64,000 nucleotides of DNA from Streptomyces sp. 3214.6 (GCF_900129855.1 NZ_LT670819.1:3348001-3412000), one strand, 5' to 3'. Shown: positions 33,974 to 42,178, counted from the stretch's first letter. Numbers and translations are program-made. Notes: a model not told the origin generated them from the sequence alone.

Positions 33974-35586
33974 CGTGCGGCCCCCAGAGCGTCGCCGTGC
34001 TCCTGGTCATCGCGACGCTCGCCCGGCGTCTGCATGGGGATGGCGGCGGCGAACAGGCCCTCGGGCCCGTGCAGGAAAGCCGCCGCTCCGGCGTCGCCGG
34101 TCTCCGGTTCGGCCTCGCTCTCGGTGCCGGCGACCAGGATGCCCTTGATCGTGCGGTAGGACGGGTCGCCGACTGAGACGGCCTTCGCGCAGGCGGCCTC
34201 CAGGCGCCGGTCACCGTACTTCTTCCGCAGGCCGAGCACCCCTTGGGCGGCGCGGAGCCGGTAGAGCGCGTTGACCTCCAGCAACTGGTCGATCACCTCC
34301 CGACAGGCGTCACCGACCTCGGACGCCTGGCTGCGGCACCAGATCGGCGTCTTCATCTGGAAGGCGATCTTCTCCGGCGGGTAGTCGCCTCTGTCGGTGC
34401 GTTTGCCCTGCTCAAGGGCTGCGTGGGTCTTGACCAGCTCGCCCTCGTGGAAGACCTGGACCATGGTGGCGGTGGAGCGGACATCGACCTTGCGGCCGAT
34501 CAGCTTCCATGGCACCGAGTAGAGGGTGCGGCCGACCTTGATGTGGATGTCCGGGCCGACCGTCGCGCTCGACCACTTCGCCAGCACGAACGGCGTCTGC
34601 GGCAGCGGGAGGAGGGCTTCGGCCTCCACCGCCTCGAACACCGCCAGCGGAGCCGCCCCCTGAAGCGGCCGACAGTGCCGGCGGCCCGCGGTCTCCCTCG
34701 CCCAGATGAGGGCCTCGGCCTGCATGTGGTCGAGGGAGGTGAACTGGCGCCCGCTCCAGAACGAGTCCCGGACATAGGGCATAGGCCGCTCCACCCTGGG
34801 CTTGTCCTTCGGGTGCGAGGCCCTGGCAGGATCCACCAACGTCCCGTAGTGGGCGGCGAGTTCGGCATACGACCTGTTGATCTGCGGGTCGTAGAGATCC
34901 GGTTTGTCCACCCCGGTCTTCAGGTTGTCCGGCACCAGACGGCGCGGGACACCACCGAAGAACCGGAACGCGTCCACGTGGGCCAGGGTCCACGCATGCT
35001 GGTCCATGTGCGTCACGGGACGCACGAACATGTGCCGCGAGCAGGGCAGTACCATCACGAACGCCCAGATCCGGTGCCGCTTGCCGGTCCTCGGGTTGAT
35101 CCACTGCCCCAGGAAGCCGTAGTCGATCTGGGCCTCCGAGCCCGGCTCGACGTCGTCCCGCAGCACCGTGACCTTCGATCGCGCCGCCTCGTCCGGCAGG
35201 TTCGCGTGCACCCACCGCCGAAACGACGTGAGCGACGCCTTCAGCTTCTGTTCGTCACGCAGGCGTTGATGGATCGTGGTGACCGTGGTGGTCTCCAGCA
35301 GCTGCTTGATGTAGTCACGGTGCTCCTCGATCTCCGGCCAGGTCAGCTGGTTCAGCCGCCGGCTGGCCAGCTCCGGGAACCAGCTCTTGATCAGCTTGGA
35401 CCAGTCCGCCTCACTCATGGGCGGCCCGCCCGGGGCCATCCCGGCCGCCTCCGCCGGCGCCAGGTACTTCCTGATCGTCTTGCGGTCCACCCCCAGCGAA
35501 GTGGCCACCTGGCTCTTTGACCGGCCCGCGTACCAGTGGACGTAGATCTCGACGATGTCGACCACGGTGAATGTTCTCCTTGCCAT
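33970..35586 (-). CDS. istA: IS21-family transposase IstA
   Basis: The 538-residue product has an N-terminal helix-turn-helix (S-K-S-Q-V-A-T-S-L-G-V-D-R-K-T-I-R) and a DDE integrase core. A-Q-I-D-Y-G-F-L carries the first Asp, V-P-D-N-L-K-T the second, and the V-E-R-P-M region the Glu. A C-terminal DNA-binding part follows. The length is usual for the family and the frame is intact, so transposition should be possible. About 285 bp of non-coding right end separates its start from the right terminal repeat. Confidence 0.95.
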   Translation of the reverse strand: MARRTFTVVDIVEIYVHWYAGRSKSQVATSLGVDRKTIRKYLAPAEAAGMAPGGPPMSEADWSKLIKSWFPELASRRLNQLTWPEIEEHRDYIKQLLETTTVTTIHQRLRDEQKLKASLTSFRRWVHANLPDEAARSKVTVLRDDVEPGSEAQIDYGFLGQWINPRTGKRHRIWAFVMVLPCSRHMFVRPVTHMDQHAWTLAHVDAFRFFGGVPRRLVPDNLKTGVDKPDLYDPQINRSYAELAAHYGTLVDPARASHPKDKPRVERPMPYVRDSFWSGRQFTSLDHMQAEALIWARETAGRRHCRPLQGAAPLAVFEAVEAEALLPLPQTPFVLAKWSSATVGPDIHIKVGRTLYSVPWKLIGRKVDVRSTATMVQVFHEGELVKTHAALEQGKRTDRGDYPPEKIAFQMKTPIWCRSQASEVGDACREVIDQLLEVNALYRLRAAQGVLGLRKKYGDRRLEAACAKAVSVGDPSYRTIKGILVAGTESEAEPETGDAGAAAFLHGPEGLFAAAIPMQTPGERRDDQEHGDALGAAR

Positions 35587-35814
35587 CCGGTGCGTCCGTC
35601 GACCTCTCGGCTCGCAGATCGAGGGACGCCTGCGGATCCGAGATGGTCAGGACCCTCGACTCGGGCACCGGCATGCCCATGGGGAACCAGACCGATTCGC
35701 AAGGAATGGCTAACTACTTCTCAAACCACCCAAAACGGCGAGAAACATGCAATGTCGAGCGGAGTCCGCACCGGCCACGGTCACCATCCCCATGGGGACT
35801 CGTGACCGCAGGGG

Positions 35815-35833
35815 TGGGGAATTACGCCGACAC
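35815..35833. repeat. Right subterminal repeat of the insertion element
   Basis: TGGGGAATTACGCCGACAC is, in reverse complement, nearly the same as the inner half of the left terminal repeat and shares CGTAATTCCCC with it. It probably forms a second transposase-binding site. Confidence 0.75.
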
Positions 35834-35848
35834 GAAACCTCGGTTCGT

Positions 35849-35871
35849 GGGGAAATTCTTGGTCGCCGACA
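35849..35871. repeat. Right terminal inverted repeat
   Basis: The segment begins GGGGAAATTC and ends GGTCGCCGACA; its complement starts with TGTCGGCGAC. It pairs with 32213-32235 and is followed directly by the second GGTACGC. Confidence 0.9.
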
Positions 35872-36685
35872 GGTACGCGGAGCGGGCCGGGTCGGCGTGG
35901 TACTGGCGGCGCTGCTGTCGGGTGCGGGGATCGGCGAGGTGGACGTGCGCGACGGCGGCCGGGTGGAGCCGGAGGACGTCGCGCCGGGCGGCCTGCCCGC
36001 CGAGGCGGTCGGCGAGCGTCGGGACGAGGCGGCCCGCCGCGTCGTACGCCGGGCCGCCCCGGACCGCCCGCCCCGCAGAAGCACAAGGTCACCGGCCGAG
36101 CCGGACACCCCCGGCTTCTCTTTGGTGATCCTCGCCCCACGGGACGACGTGTCCGTGCATGCGCCCGATCCCTCGGCGGCGGAGCCCCTCATCGCCTCCG
36201 GCACACCGCACCTCTATACGGGGGTCGTGGAGGGAACGGGCGTTGTCGGGCCGCTCGTCCTGCCGGGTGAGACGGGCTGCGCCGGGTGCCTGCAGCAGGC
36301 GTGCACCGACCGGGACCCGGCGTGGCCGCGACTGGTCGCGCAGTGGCACTCCGGGAGGAAACGCGCGGCGCGCGCCTGTGATGTGACGCTGGCCACGACG
36401 GTGGCCGGGCTGGCGGCCGCCCACGCGCTCACCTTCCTCGACGGCCGGACCCCGTCGAGCACGGGCGCCCGCTGGGAGGTCTCCGCACCCACCCTCCAGT
36501 GGCACGAGCGTCCGGTATGGCCCCACTTGGACTGTCCGTGCGGGGCCGCGGAGAAAGGTAAGCGGGAACACACCTCCGAGGACGAGGCATCGCACGCGAC
36601 AATGGCAGAGCAACGGCAATCGACGGAGTTACGCCGTACGACGGACGCGGCGCGGCTGGCTGGGACCTGGAGGGCGCATGTCTGA
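35872..36685 (+). pseudogene. ThiF/E1-like protein, C-terminal fragment (disrupted by insertion)
   Basis: The first seven bases are the right target duplication; the gene frame resumes at 35879 with G-A-G-R-V-G-V-V-L-A-A-L-L-S-G. The 268 remaining residues include a C-x2-C-x3-C cluster (C-A-G-C-L-Q-Q-A-C) and C-P-C-G, probably zinc sites. Because the ATP-binding loop straddles the insertion, neither fragment should be active. The stop overlaps the ATG of the downstream ABC1 kinase by eight bases (36678-36685), so the insertion may be polar on it. Confidence 0.9.
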
Positions 36686-38066
36686 TCTTCCCCGGAAGGC
36701 GGTTACCCGAACCGCCAAGCTCGCCGCGCTCCCGCTCGGCTTCGCCGGGCGGGCGACCTGGGGTCTGGGCAAGCGGATCGTGGGCGAGTCCGCGGAGATC
36801 GTCGGCCGCGAGCTGCAGCAGCGCACCGCCGAGCAGCTCTTCAAGGTGCTGGGCGAGCTGAAAGGGGGTGCGATGAAGTTCGGGCAGGCCCTGTCCGTCT
36901 TCGAGTCGGCGCTTCCCGAGGAGGTCGCCGGCCCGTACCGCGCGGCCCTCACCAAGCTCCAGGACGCGGCGCCGCCGATGCCGACCCGCACGGTGCACTC
37001 CGTGCTCACGGACCGCCTCGGAGCAGACTGGCGCGAGCTGTTCCTGGAGTTCGACGACAAGCCGGCAGCTGCGGCCTCGATCGGTCAGGTGCATCGAGCG
37101 GTGTGGCACGACGGCCGGGAGGTCGCGGTCAAGGTCCAGTACCCCGGGGCCGGTGAGGCGCTGCTGTCGGACCTGAACCAACTCAGCCGCTTCGCCCGCC
37201 TGTTGGGCCCGCTCATCCCGGGCATGGACGTCAAGCCGCTGATCTCCGAGCTCCGGGACCGGGTCTCCGAGGAGCTCGACTACAGCCTGGAGGCGCAGGC
37301 TCAGCAGGCCCATGCGGAGGAGTTCTGCGACGATCCCGACGTGGTGGTCCCGGCGGTGGTCCACCAGTGCGACCAGGTACTGATCACCGAGTGGATCGAC
37401 GGTGTACCCATGTCCGAGGTGATCGCCGACGGCACTCCTGAGCAGCGCAACCGCGCCGGCCAGCTGCTGTCCCGTTTCCTGTTCTCCGGTCCGGCCCGCA
37501 CCGGTCTGCTGCACGCCGACCCGCACCCCGGCAACTTCCGCCTTCTGCCCGGCGGACCGGACGGCGAGGACGACTGGCGGCTGGGCGTCCTGGACTTCGG
37601 AACCGTGGACCGGCTCCCCGGCGGCCTGCCGGATCCCATCGGCCGGTCCCTGCGCATGACCCTGGACGGTGCGGCGGAGGAGGTCTACGAACTCCTGCGC
37701 ACGGAGGGTTTCGTCAAGGAATCCATCGAGCTGGATCCCGACGCTGTCCTCGACTACCTGCTGCCGATCATCGAGCCGGCCGCAGTGGAGGAGTTCACGT
37801 TCACTCGCGGCTGGATGCGCAGCCAGGCGGCCCGGATCGCCGATCCCCGCTCCCCCGCCCACCAGCTGGGCAAGCAGCTCAACCTCCCGCCGGCCTACCT
37901 GCTGATACATCGGGTGACGCTCAGCACGATCGGCGTGCTGTGCCAGCTCGGCGCCACGGTGCGGCTGCGCGAGGAGCTGGAGGAGTGGCTGCCCGGTTTC
38001 CTTGCGGAGGAGGTCCTGGAAGCACTGGAAGCCTTGGACGCGGAGGGGTCGGTGGCGGAGGCCTGA
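36678..38066 (+). CDS. ABC1/AarF/UbiB-family atypical kinase
   Basis: The 462-residue product has the family hallmarks: K-x-G-Q helix (M-K-F-G-Q-A-L-S), Ala-rich loop A-A-A-A-S-I-G-Q-V-H in place of the Gly-rich loop, V-A-V-K-V catalytic Lys, E-L-D-Y, H-A-D-P-H-P-G-N and D-F-G. Relatives in quinone-producing bacteria support ubiquinone or menaquinone metabolism, but the actinobacterial substrate is unknown. It starts inside the 3' end of the interrupted ThiF-like gene. Confidence 0.92.
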   Translation: MSDLPRKAVTRTAKLAALPLGFAGRATWGLGKRIVGESAEIVGRELQQRTAEQLFKVLGELKGGAMKFGQALSVFESALPEEVAGPYRAALTKLQDAAPPMPTRTVHSVLTDRLGADWRELFLEFDDKPAAAASIGQVHRAVWHDGREVAVKVQYPGAGEALLSDLNQLSRFARLLGPLIPGMDVKPLISELRDRVSEELDYSLEAQAQQAHAEEFCDDPDVVVPAVVHQCDQVLITEWIDGVPMSEVIADGTPEQRNRAGQLLSRFLFSGPARTGLLHADPHPGNFRLLPGGPDGEDDWRLGVLDFGTVDRLPGGLPDPIGRSLRMTLDGAAEEVYELLRTEGFVKESIELDPDAVLDYLLPIIEPAAVEEFTFTRGWMRSQAARIADPRSPAHQLGKQLNLPPAYLLIHRVTLSTIGVLCQLGATVRLREELEEWLPGFLAEEVLEALEALDAEGSVAEA

Positions 38067-38087
38067 GGCCCCCGTCTGTGACGCACC

Positions 38088-38300
38088 TCACCACCAGGCG
38101 GAGTCCAGTCGTCCTTCGATCGCCCTGAGGTTCTTGCGGGCACAGGCCTCGCAGAAGTAGCGCCGGGCGCCGTTCTCCACGGAGCAGGTCCACGGGACGG
38201 GCGGCGGCTGCTCCGCCCGCGTGCCGCAGCGGGCGCACACAACAGGGCGGGGTTCCGTCGGGGAACCGCCTCGGTCACTGTCTCCGGAAAGACTCGTCAC
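38088..38300 (-). CDS. Small zinc-ribbon protein
   Basis: The 70-residue protein has two Cys pairs (C-A-R-C and C-E-A-C) separated by about 25 residues, with another Cys in W-T-C-S-V, and ends L-D-S-A-W-W. It is probably a structural zinc protein conserved in Streptomyces at this locus. It is convergent with the ABC1 kinase gene. No function is assigned. Confidence 0.72.
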   Translation of the reverse strand: MTSLSGDSDRGGSPTEPRPVVCARCGTRAEQPPPVPWTCSVENGARRYFCEACARKNLRAIEGRLDSAWW

Positions 38301-38345
38301 CTTCGGGACGATAGCGCTGCGGCGGTGGATCTGCCGTACAACGCA

Positions 38346-38385
38346 CCGCGGGGGTCGGTCCGTTCGGACGGACCGACCCCCGCGG
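38346..38385 (-). terminator. Terminator of the wblC operon
   Basis: A perfect 17-bp inverted repeat (CCGCGGGGGTCGGTCCG and its complement, six-base loop) lies 52 bases after the stop of the last gene of the wblC transcript. No strong U-tract follows. Confidence 0.8.
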
Positions 38386-38436
38386 GGAGAGCTTCGCCTC
38401 CCTCTGTCGGGAGGCCACCGCTTCAGGTGTATGTGG

Positions 38437-38760
38437 TTACTGCATCACGGCCATGGCGAGCGCCCGGCGGGCGCGCAGCGAGGCGCGCTCGGCCCGAGCC
38501 TGCATCCGGCGAGCGGTCGCCAGGCGCAGGGCCCGGCGTTCCCGCTCGGCCTCGTGCAGTCGGTCGTGCATATGCGCACGAGCCAGGGCTTCTGGGATGA
38601 GTTGCATCTCGCGGGTCCTGTTCTGGCGCGAGTCGTACGCGCCGGTGGTGCTGATGTCTTCGGTCGCGGAGCCTGCGGGCTCGCTGGTGAACGGCTTCAT
38701 CGGGGCCTGCTTCTTGGGGTCTTGCGTGAGGGGGCGGTCGATCGTTCCTGCGGTGTTCAT
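38437..38760 (-). CDS. Arg/Ala-rich small protein coupled to wblC
   Basis: The 107-residue protein has a disordered N-terminal half and a strongly helical Arg/Ala-rich C-terminal half (E-R-E-R-R-A-L-R-L-A-T-A-R-R-M-Q-A-R-A), possibly a coiled coil or nucleic-acid-binding helix. The start overlaps the wblC stop (ATGA, 38757-38760), so it is co-translated with this antibiotic-response regulator. I do not recognise a domain. Confidence 0.78.
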   Translation of the reverse strand: MNTAGTIDRPLTQDPKKQAPMKPFTSEPAGSATEDISTTGAYDSRQNRTREMQLIPEALARAHMHDRLHEAERERRALRLATARRMQARAERASLRARRALAMAVMQ

Positions 38761-39125
38761 GCCGTGACCGGGTTCTTGCGCGGGCGACCACGCGGCCGCT
38801 TCCGGGCGACGACGACACCCTGGACGAACAGCTCGCCACCCCAGACGCCCCAGGGCTCGCGCCGCTCCTTGGCGCCGGCGAGGCAGGCCTCGATCAGCGG
38901 GCAGGTGCGGCAGAGGGACTTGGCGTACTCGACGTCCGCCGGCGACTCGGCGAAGAAGACCTCCGGGTCGTAGGAGCGGCAGGGGACGGGTACGCCGAGG
39001 TTCTCGATGGCGTCGTCGAGCGCGGTGAGCGCCGTGAGCGGGGTCAAGGTGGAGTCCTCCGTGAGGCCGGGCGGGGGGATCGTTTCGGAAGGCGGTACGG
39101 ACGGGGCGTGCGCTTCGAGTTGCAC
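38757..39125 (-). CDS. wblC: WhiB7/WblC transcriptional regulator of intrinsic antibiotic resistance
   Basis: The 122-residue product has the four iron-sulfur Cys of WhiB proteins (C49, C72, C75, C81; S-L-C-R-T-C-P-L-I-E-A-C), the G-V-W-G-G turn and a C-terminal AT-hook R-G-R-P-R-K (112-117). The AT-hook is diagnostic of the WhiB7/WblC class. These proteins bind the housekeeping sigma factor and activate resistance genes after ribosome-targeting antibiotics. The gene has a roughly 600-base leader with its own ORF, terminator and a WhiB7-type promoter. Confidence 0.95.
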   Translation of the reverse strand: MQLEAHAPSVPPSETIPPPGLTEDSTLTPLTALTALDDAIENLGVPVPCRSYDPEVFFAESPADVEYAKSLCRTCPLIEACLAGAKERREPWGVWGGELFVQGVVVARKRPRGRPRKNPVTA

Positions 39126-39232
39126 GGTTCGTCTTCCTCGTCTGGTCGGTCCGGCCCTGTGGGGCCGAGTGGCGGCTGGTACCGGGTTCTTTTCTTGTCC
39201 CGAGGCCCCTTCGCTCCGTCGTCCCCGTGGGA

Positions 39233-39277
39233 GGACAAACAGAAGGGCCGCGGATCCCGGGTGGGGTTCCGCGGCCC
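39233..39277 (-). terminator. Intrinsic terminator (attenuator) in the wblC leader
   Basis: On the minus strand GGGCCGCGGA pairs with TCCGCGGCCC, followed by TTCTGTTTGTCC. It lies 25 bases after the leader ORF stop and about 110 bases before the wblC start, so it should end most transcripts unless antitermination occurs. Confidence 0.85.
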
Positions 39278-39301
39278 TGAAGGCGCCGGCCTGATTGTCG
39301 A

Positions 39302-39619
39302 TCAGGCTGGATCACTCCAGGGTTCTGGCCCACGGAAGGCCCACATCAGGTGGTGCTGCGTCGTCTGCTTCCGGGATCCGGCACCGGCTGCCGCAAAGGC
39401 ATAGGCGTGCGCCTGTGCCCCTACTGCTTCCAGTGCCTTGGTCGGTCGCTCATTGCGCTCGCGGACGGGAAGACCCGCGGGGGCAACGGAGGAGGACGCC
39501 AGCCGGTCGGCACGAATGCCGGACAGACCGGTGCCCAGGACCGAGGTGCCGAGCATGCACGTGGAGACGACAGAGCGATCGTTCAGTTTGGCGGTGGAGC
39601 TGCTGTTGATGATGATCAC
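39302..39619 (-). CDS. Leader ORF upstream of wblC (105 codons)
   Basis: A GTG at 39619 has an excellent AGGAGG eight bases upstream and opens a 105-codon frame (V-I-I-I-N-S-S-S-T-A-K-L). It ends with a TGA embedded in a small hairpin (CCTGAT...ATCAGG, 39291-39307) shortly before the terminator. WhiB7/wblC genes are known to be controlled by translation of an upstream ORF, so this is probably the sensor of ribosome inhibition. Whether the full 105 residues matter, or only the position of the ribosome, cannot be told from sequence. Confidence 0.7.
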   Translation of the reverse strand: MIIINSSSTAKLNDRSVVSTCMLGTSVLGTGLSGIRADRLASSSVAPAGLPVRERNERPTKALEAVGAQAHAYAFAAAGAGSRKQTTQHHLMWAFRGPEPWSDPA

Positions 39620-39732
39620 TGGAATCGCCTCCTCTCGGCGTCTCGGGGGACCGGGGTGAACCCAGTCCGACGGATATGCAAGTACAGCACGGAATCAGGG
39701 CCTTCGAGAAGGCCGCCGTCCCCGTGGCTTAG

Positions 39733-39773
39733 AACCTATGGGGATTGCCGGGGCATGCGCAAACTATTTTTCC
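39733..39773 (-). promoter_or_regulatory. WhiB7-type promoter of wblC
   Basis: On the minus strand TTGCGC (-35, 39762-39757) and TAGGTT (-10, 39738-39733) are separated by 18 bases. The run GGAAAAATAG directly upstream of the -35 (39773-39763) is the AT-rich element that WhiB7 AT-hooks bind in known targets. The promoter is therefore expected to be autoactivated. Confidence 0.75.
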
Positions 39774-39829
39774 GACGAGTTCGGATCAGTTCCCCGTCCG
39801 CCCTCCGTCCGTCCCCCATGCACTGTTCC

Positions 39830-42034
39830 TCAGCCGCTGTCTTCATCTCCTCCGACGTCTTGGCCTGCGCAGATGGCCAGGACGTCGGCTCCGTAGCGGT
39901 TGAGCTTGCGTATGCCGACCCCCGGAATCCGCGCGAGCTCGCCCTCCTCGTCGGGGACGGCCTCGGCGATCGCCATCAGCGTCTTGTCGGTGAAGACACA
40001 GAACGCCGGCTGGCCGCCGCGCTGTGCCTGGGCCGCGCGCCAGTCCCGCAGCCGTTCATAGAGCCCCTCGTCCATGTCGGACGGGCAGTCCTCGCAGCGC
40101 ATCAGCTTCATCTCGCCGGCGTCGGTCAGGGTGCGTCCGCAGACCCGGCAGCGGGCGGGGGTGCGCTGCGTCCGGCGCGGCACCACGGAGGCGCCCACGG
40201 CGGTCCCGGTGAAGCCGCGCTCGATGCCTCCGGCGCCACCGGCGCCAACGCGGCCGACAGCGGCGCCCGAACCGGGGCGCAGGCCGTCGAGGAAGCGGCT
40301 GGGGCGGCGGCTCGCGCGGCCGCCGGGTGAGCGGGACAGCGCCCACGAGACGTGCAGGCGCTCACGGGCGCGGGTGACCCCGACGTAGAGGAGCCGGCGC
40401 TCCTCCTCGATCTGCTCGTCGGTTCTGGCGTAGGTGATCGGCATCATGCCCTCGGCGACGCCGACCAGGAACACGACATCCCACTCCAGGCCCTTGGCCG
40501 AGTGCAGCGAGGCCAGGGTGACGCCCTGGACGGTCGGGGCGTGCTGGGCGCCGGCCCGTTCGTCGAGCTCGGCGACCAAGTCGGCGAGCGTGGCGCCGGG
40601 CTGGGCGGCGGAGAAGTCATGGGCCAGGTTCACCAGCGCGGCCAGTGACTCCCAGCGTTCCCTGACGGCTCCGGAACCGGCCGGCGGCTGGGACGTCCAG
40701 CCCTCACCCGAGAGGACGGCCCGCACTTGGGAGGGCAGGTCGACGGCGTCCTCGAGGAGGGTGTCGTTGCCACCGAAGCGGGCCGCGCCGCGCAGGGCGA
40801 CACCGGCCTTGCGCACCTCCGGGCGGTCGAAGAAGCGCTCGGCGCCGCGCAGCTGGTAGGGGATGCCGAGGTCGGCCAGGGCCTGTTCGTAGATCTCCGA
40901 CTGCGCGTTGGTGCGGAACAGGATGGCGATCTCGGCGGCCGGGACACCGGCGTCGAGGAGTTCACGGATGCGGCGGGCCGCGCCTTCGGCCTCGGCGGGC
41001 TCGTCGGCGTACTCGGTGTAGCCGGGGTCGGGTCCCGGGTCGCGCTGGGAGACCAGCTCCAGGCGGTGGTCGGCGGCGCGGCCCCGGGCCTGGGAGAGCA
41101 GGCCGTTGGCCAGGTGGACGACCTGGGGGGTGGAGCGGTAGTCGCGGACGAGCTTGACGACCGTGGCGCCGGGGTGGCGGGTGCGGAAGTCGAGGAGGTG
41201 GTCGGGGGTGGCTCCGGTGAAGGAGTAGATCGTCTGGCTGGCGTCGCCGACCACGCACAGGTCGTCCCGATCGCCGAGCCACAGCTCCAACAGGCGCTGC
41301 TGGAGGGGGCTGACGTCCTGGTACTCGTCGACCACGAAGTGCTGGTACTGGGCGCGGACCTGTTCGGCGATGTCGTGCCGGTCCTGGAGGACGGCGACGG
41401 TCAGCAGCAGGACGTCCTCGAAGTCAATGACGGCGCGCTCCCGCTTGAGGTTCTCGTAGGCGGCGTAGAGCTGGGCGATCTCGGCGGGGTCCCGGGGGAT
41501 CTCGCGGCCCGCCTTGACGGCGGCCAGGGCGTAGTCGGCGGGGACGGTCTGGGTGACCTTGGACCACTCGATCTCCGCGGTGGCGTCCCGCAGCTCACCC
41601 CGGTCGAGGCGGATGCGGCAGGCGGCGGCCGCGTCGGCGACGAGTTGGATCTTCCGGTCGATGAGTCGGGGCAGGGAGCCACCGATCGCTTTCGGCCAGA
41701 AGTACTGCAGCTGGCGCAGGGCCGCGGAGTGGAAGGTGCGGGCCTGGACGCCCTGGGCGCCGAGCTGGCGGAGCCGGCCGCGCATCTCCCCGGCGGCCCG
41801 GTTGGTGAAGGTGACGGCGAGCACACTGGAGGGGTGCAGTATGCCGGCCCGCACCCCGTAGGCGATGCGGTGCGTGATGGCCCGCGTCTTGCCCGTGCCG
41901 GCTCCTGCCAGCACGCACACCGGACCGCGCAGGGCGGTCGCCACCTCGCGCTGCTCGGGGTCGAGCCCTTCGAGCACCGCGTCGGCCGAGTCCGGTACCT
42001 GCGGGAAAAGGGTGGAGTGCGTTGCTGCTGTCAC
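39830..42034 (-). CDS. uvrD2: UvrD-like DNA helicase with HRDC domain (UvrD2)
   Basis: The 734-residue superfamily 1A helicase has Walker A A-G-A-G-T-G-K-T, motif II D-E-Y-Q-D-V-S and motif V/VI A-K-G-L-E-W and V-T-R-A-R-E-R. It continues through a Cys-rich zinc segment (C-R-V-C-G; C-E-D-C) to a C-terminal HRDC domain. This arrangement is that of mycobacterial UvrD2. The GTG at 42034 (V-T-A-A-T-H-S-T-L-F) is chosen because the longer frame crosses the divergent promoter region. It is divergent from mycoredoxin. Confidence 0.92.
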   Translation of the reverse strand: MTAATHSTLFPQVPDSADAVLEGLDPEQREVATALRGPVCVLAGAGTGKTRAITHRIAYGVRAGILHPSSVLAVTFTNRAAGEMRGRLRQLGAQGVQARTFHSAALRQLQYFWPKAIGGSLPRLIDRKIQLVADAAAACRIRLDRGELRDATAEIEWSKVTQTVPADYALAAVKAGREIPRDPAEIAQLYAAYENLKRERAVIDFEDVLLLTVAVLQDRHDIAEQVRAQYQHFVVDEYQDVSPLQQRLLELWLGDRDDLCVVGDASQTIYSFTGATPDHLLDFRTRHPGATVVKLVRDYRSTPQVVHLANGLLSQARGRAADHRLELVSQRDPGPDPGYTEYADEPAEAEGAARRIRELLDAGVPAAEIAILFRTNAQSEIYEQALADLGIPYQLRGAERFFDRPEVRKAGVALRGAARFGGNDTLLEDAVDLPSQVRAVLSGEGWTSQPPAGSGAVRERWESLAALVNLAHDFSAAQPGATLADLVAELDERAGAQHAPTVQGVTLASLHSAKGLEWDVVFLVGVAEGMMPITYARTDEQIEEERRLLYVGVTRARERLHVSWALSRSPGGRASRRPSRFLDGLRPGSGAAVGRVGAGGAGGIERGFTGTAVGASVVPRRTQRTPARCRVCGRTLTDAGEMKLMRCEDCPSDMDEGLYERLRDWRAAQAQRGGQPAFCVFTDKTLMAIAEAVPDEEGELARIPGVGIRKLNRYGADVLAICAGQDVGGDEDSG

Positions 42035-42073
42035 ATGGCCATGCTGCCAGGTCGGCGGAGACGGGCGGGCCGG

Positions 42074-42082
42074 TTGTCCACA
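42074..42082 (+). promoter_or_regulatory. DnaA box (TTGTCCACA)
   Basis: An exact consensus box lies in the uvrD2-mrx1 divergent intergenic region, within the 13-mer GTTGTCCACAGGC that also occurs at 31674-31687 in reverse. Confidence 0.6.
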
Positions 42083-42152
42083 GGCGGGGCCCCGCAGTCG
42101 TACTAATGCGGCGAGCGTCACCTTCGGCCTTCGCGCCGCACGACGCCTCTCG

Positions 42153-42178
42153 GGAATGGTGGCCCTTCGGCGTACGTT
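42153..42178 (+). promoter_or_regulatory. SigR-dependent promoter of mycoredoxin
   Basis: GGAAT (42153-42157), an 18-base spacer and GTT (42176-42178) match the SigR consensus exactly, about 50 bases upstream of the mycoredoxin start. Confidence 0.88.

Larger units (their letters stand above)
32213..35871. mobile_element. IS21-family insertion sequence carrying two passenger genes (3,659 bp)
   Basis: The element has TGT...ACA ends, imperfect 23-bp terminal inverted repeats, a perfect 7-bp target duplication and an istA-istB pair on the minus strand. About 1 kb at the left end holds two plus-strand genes that are not transposase, making it longer than a usual IS21 element (about 2-2.5 kb). 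The 11-mer CGTAATTCCCC occurs at 32225-32235 and 32249-32259 and inverted at 35816-35826, consistent with multiple transposase-binding sites. The element splits a ThiF-like gene. Intact ends, ORFs and duplication suggest a recent insertion. Confidence 0.95.

Noticed and set aside
35587..35848. Additional gene in the right end of the insertion element
   Set aside because: Several frames are open but none has a ribosome site or coding-like composition; the segment looks like transposase-binding and promoter DNA.
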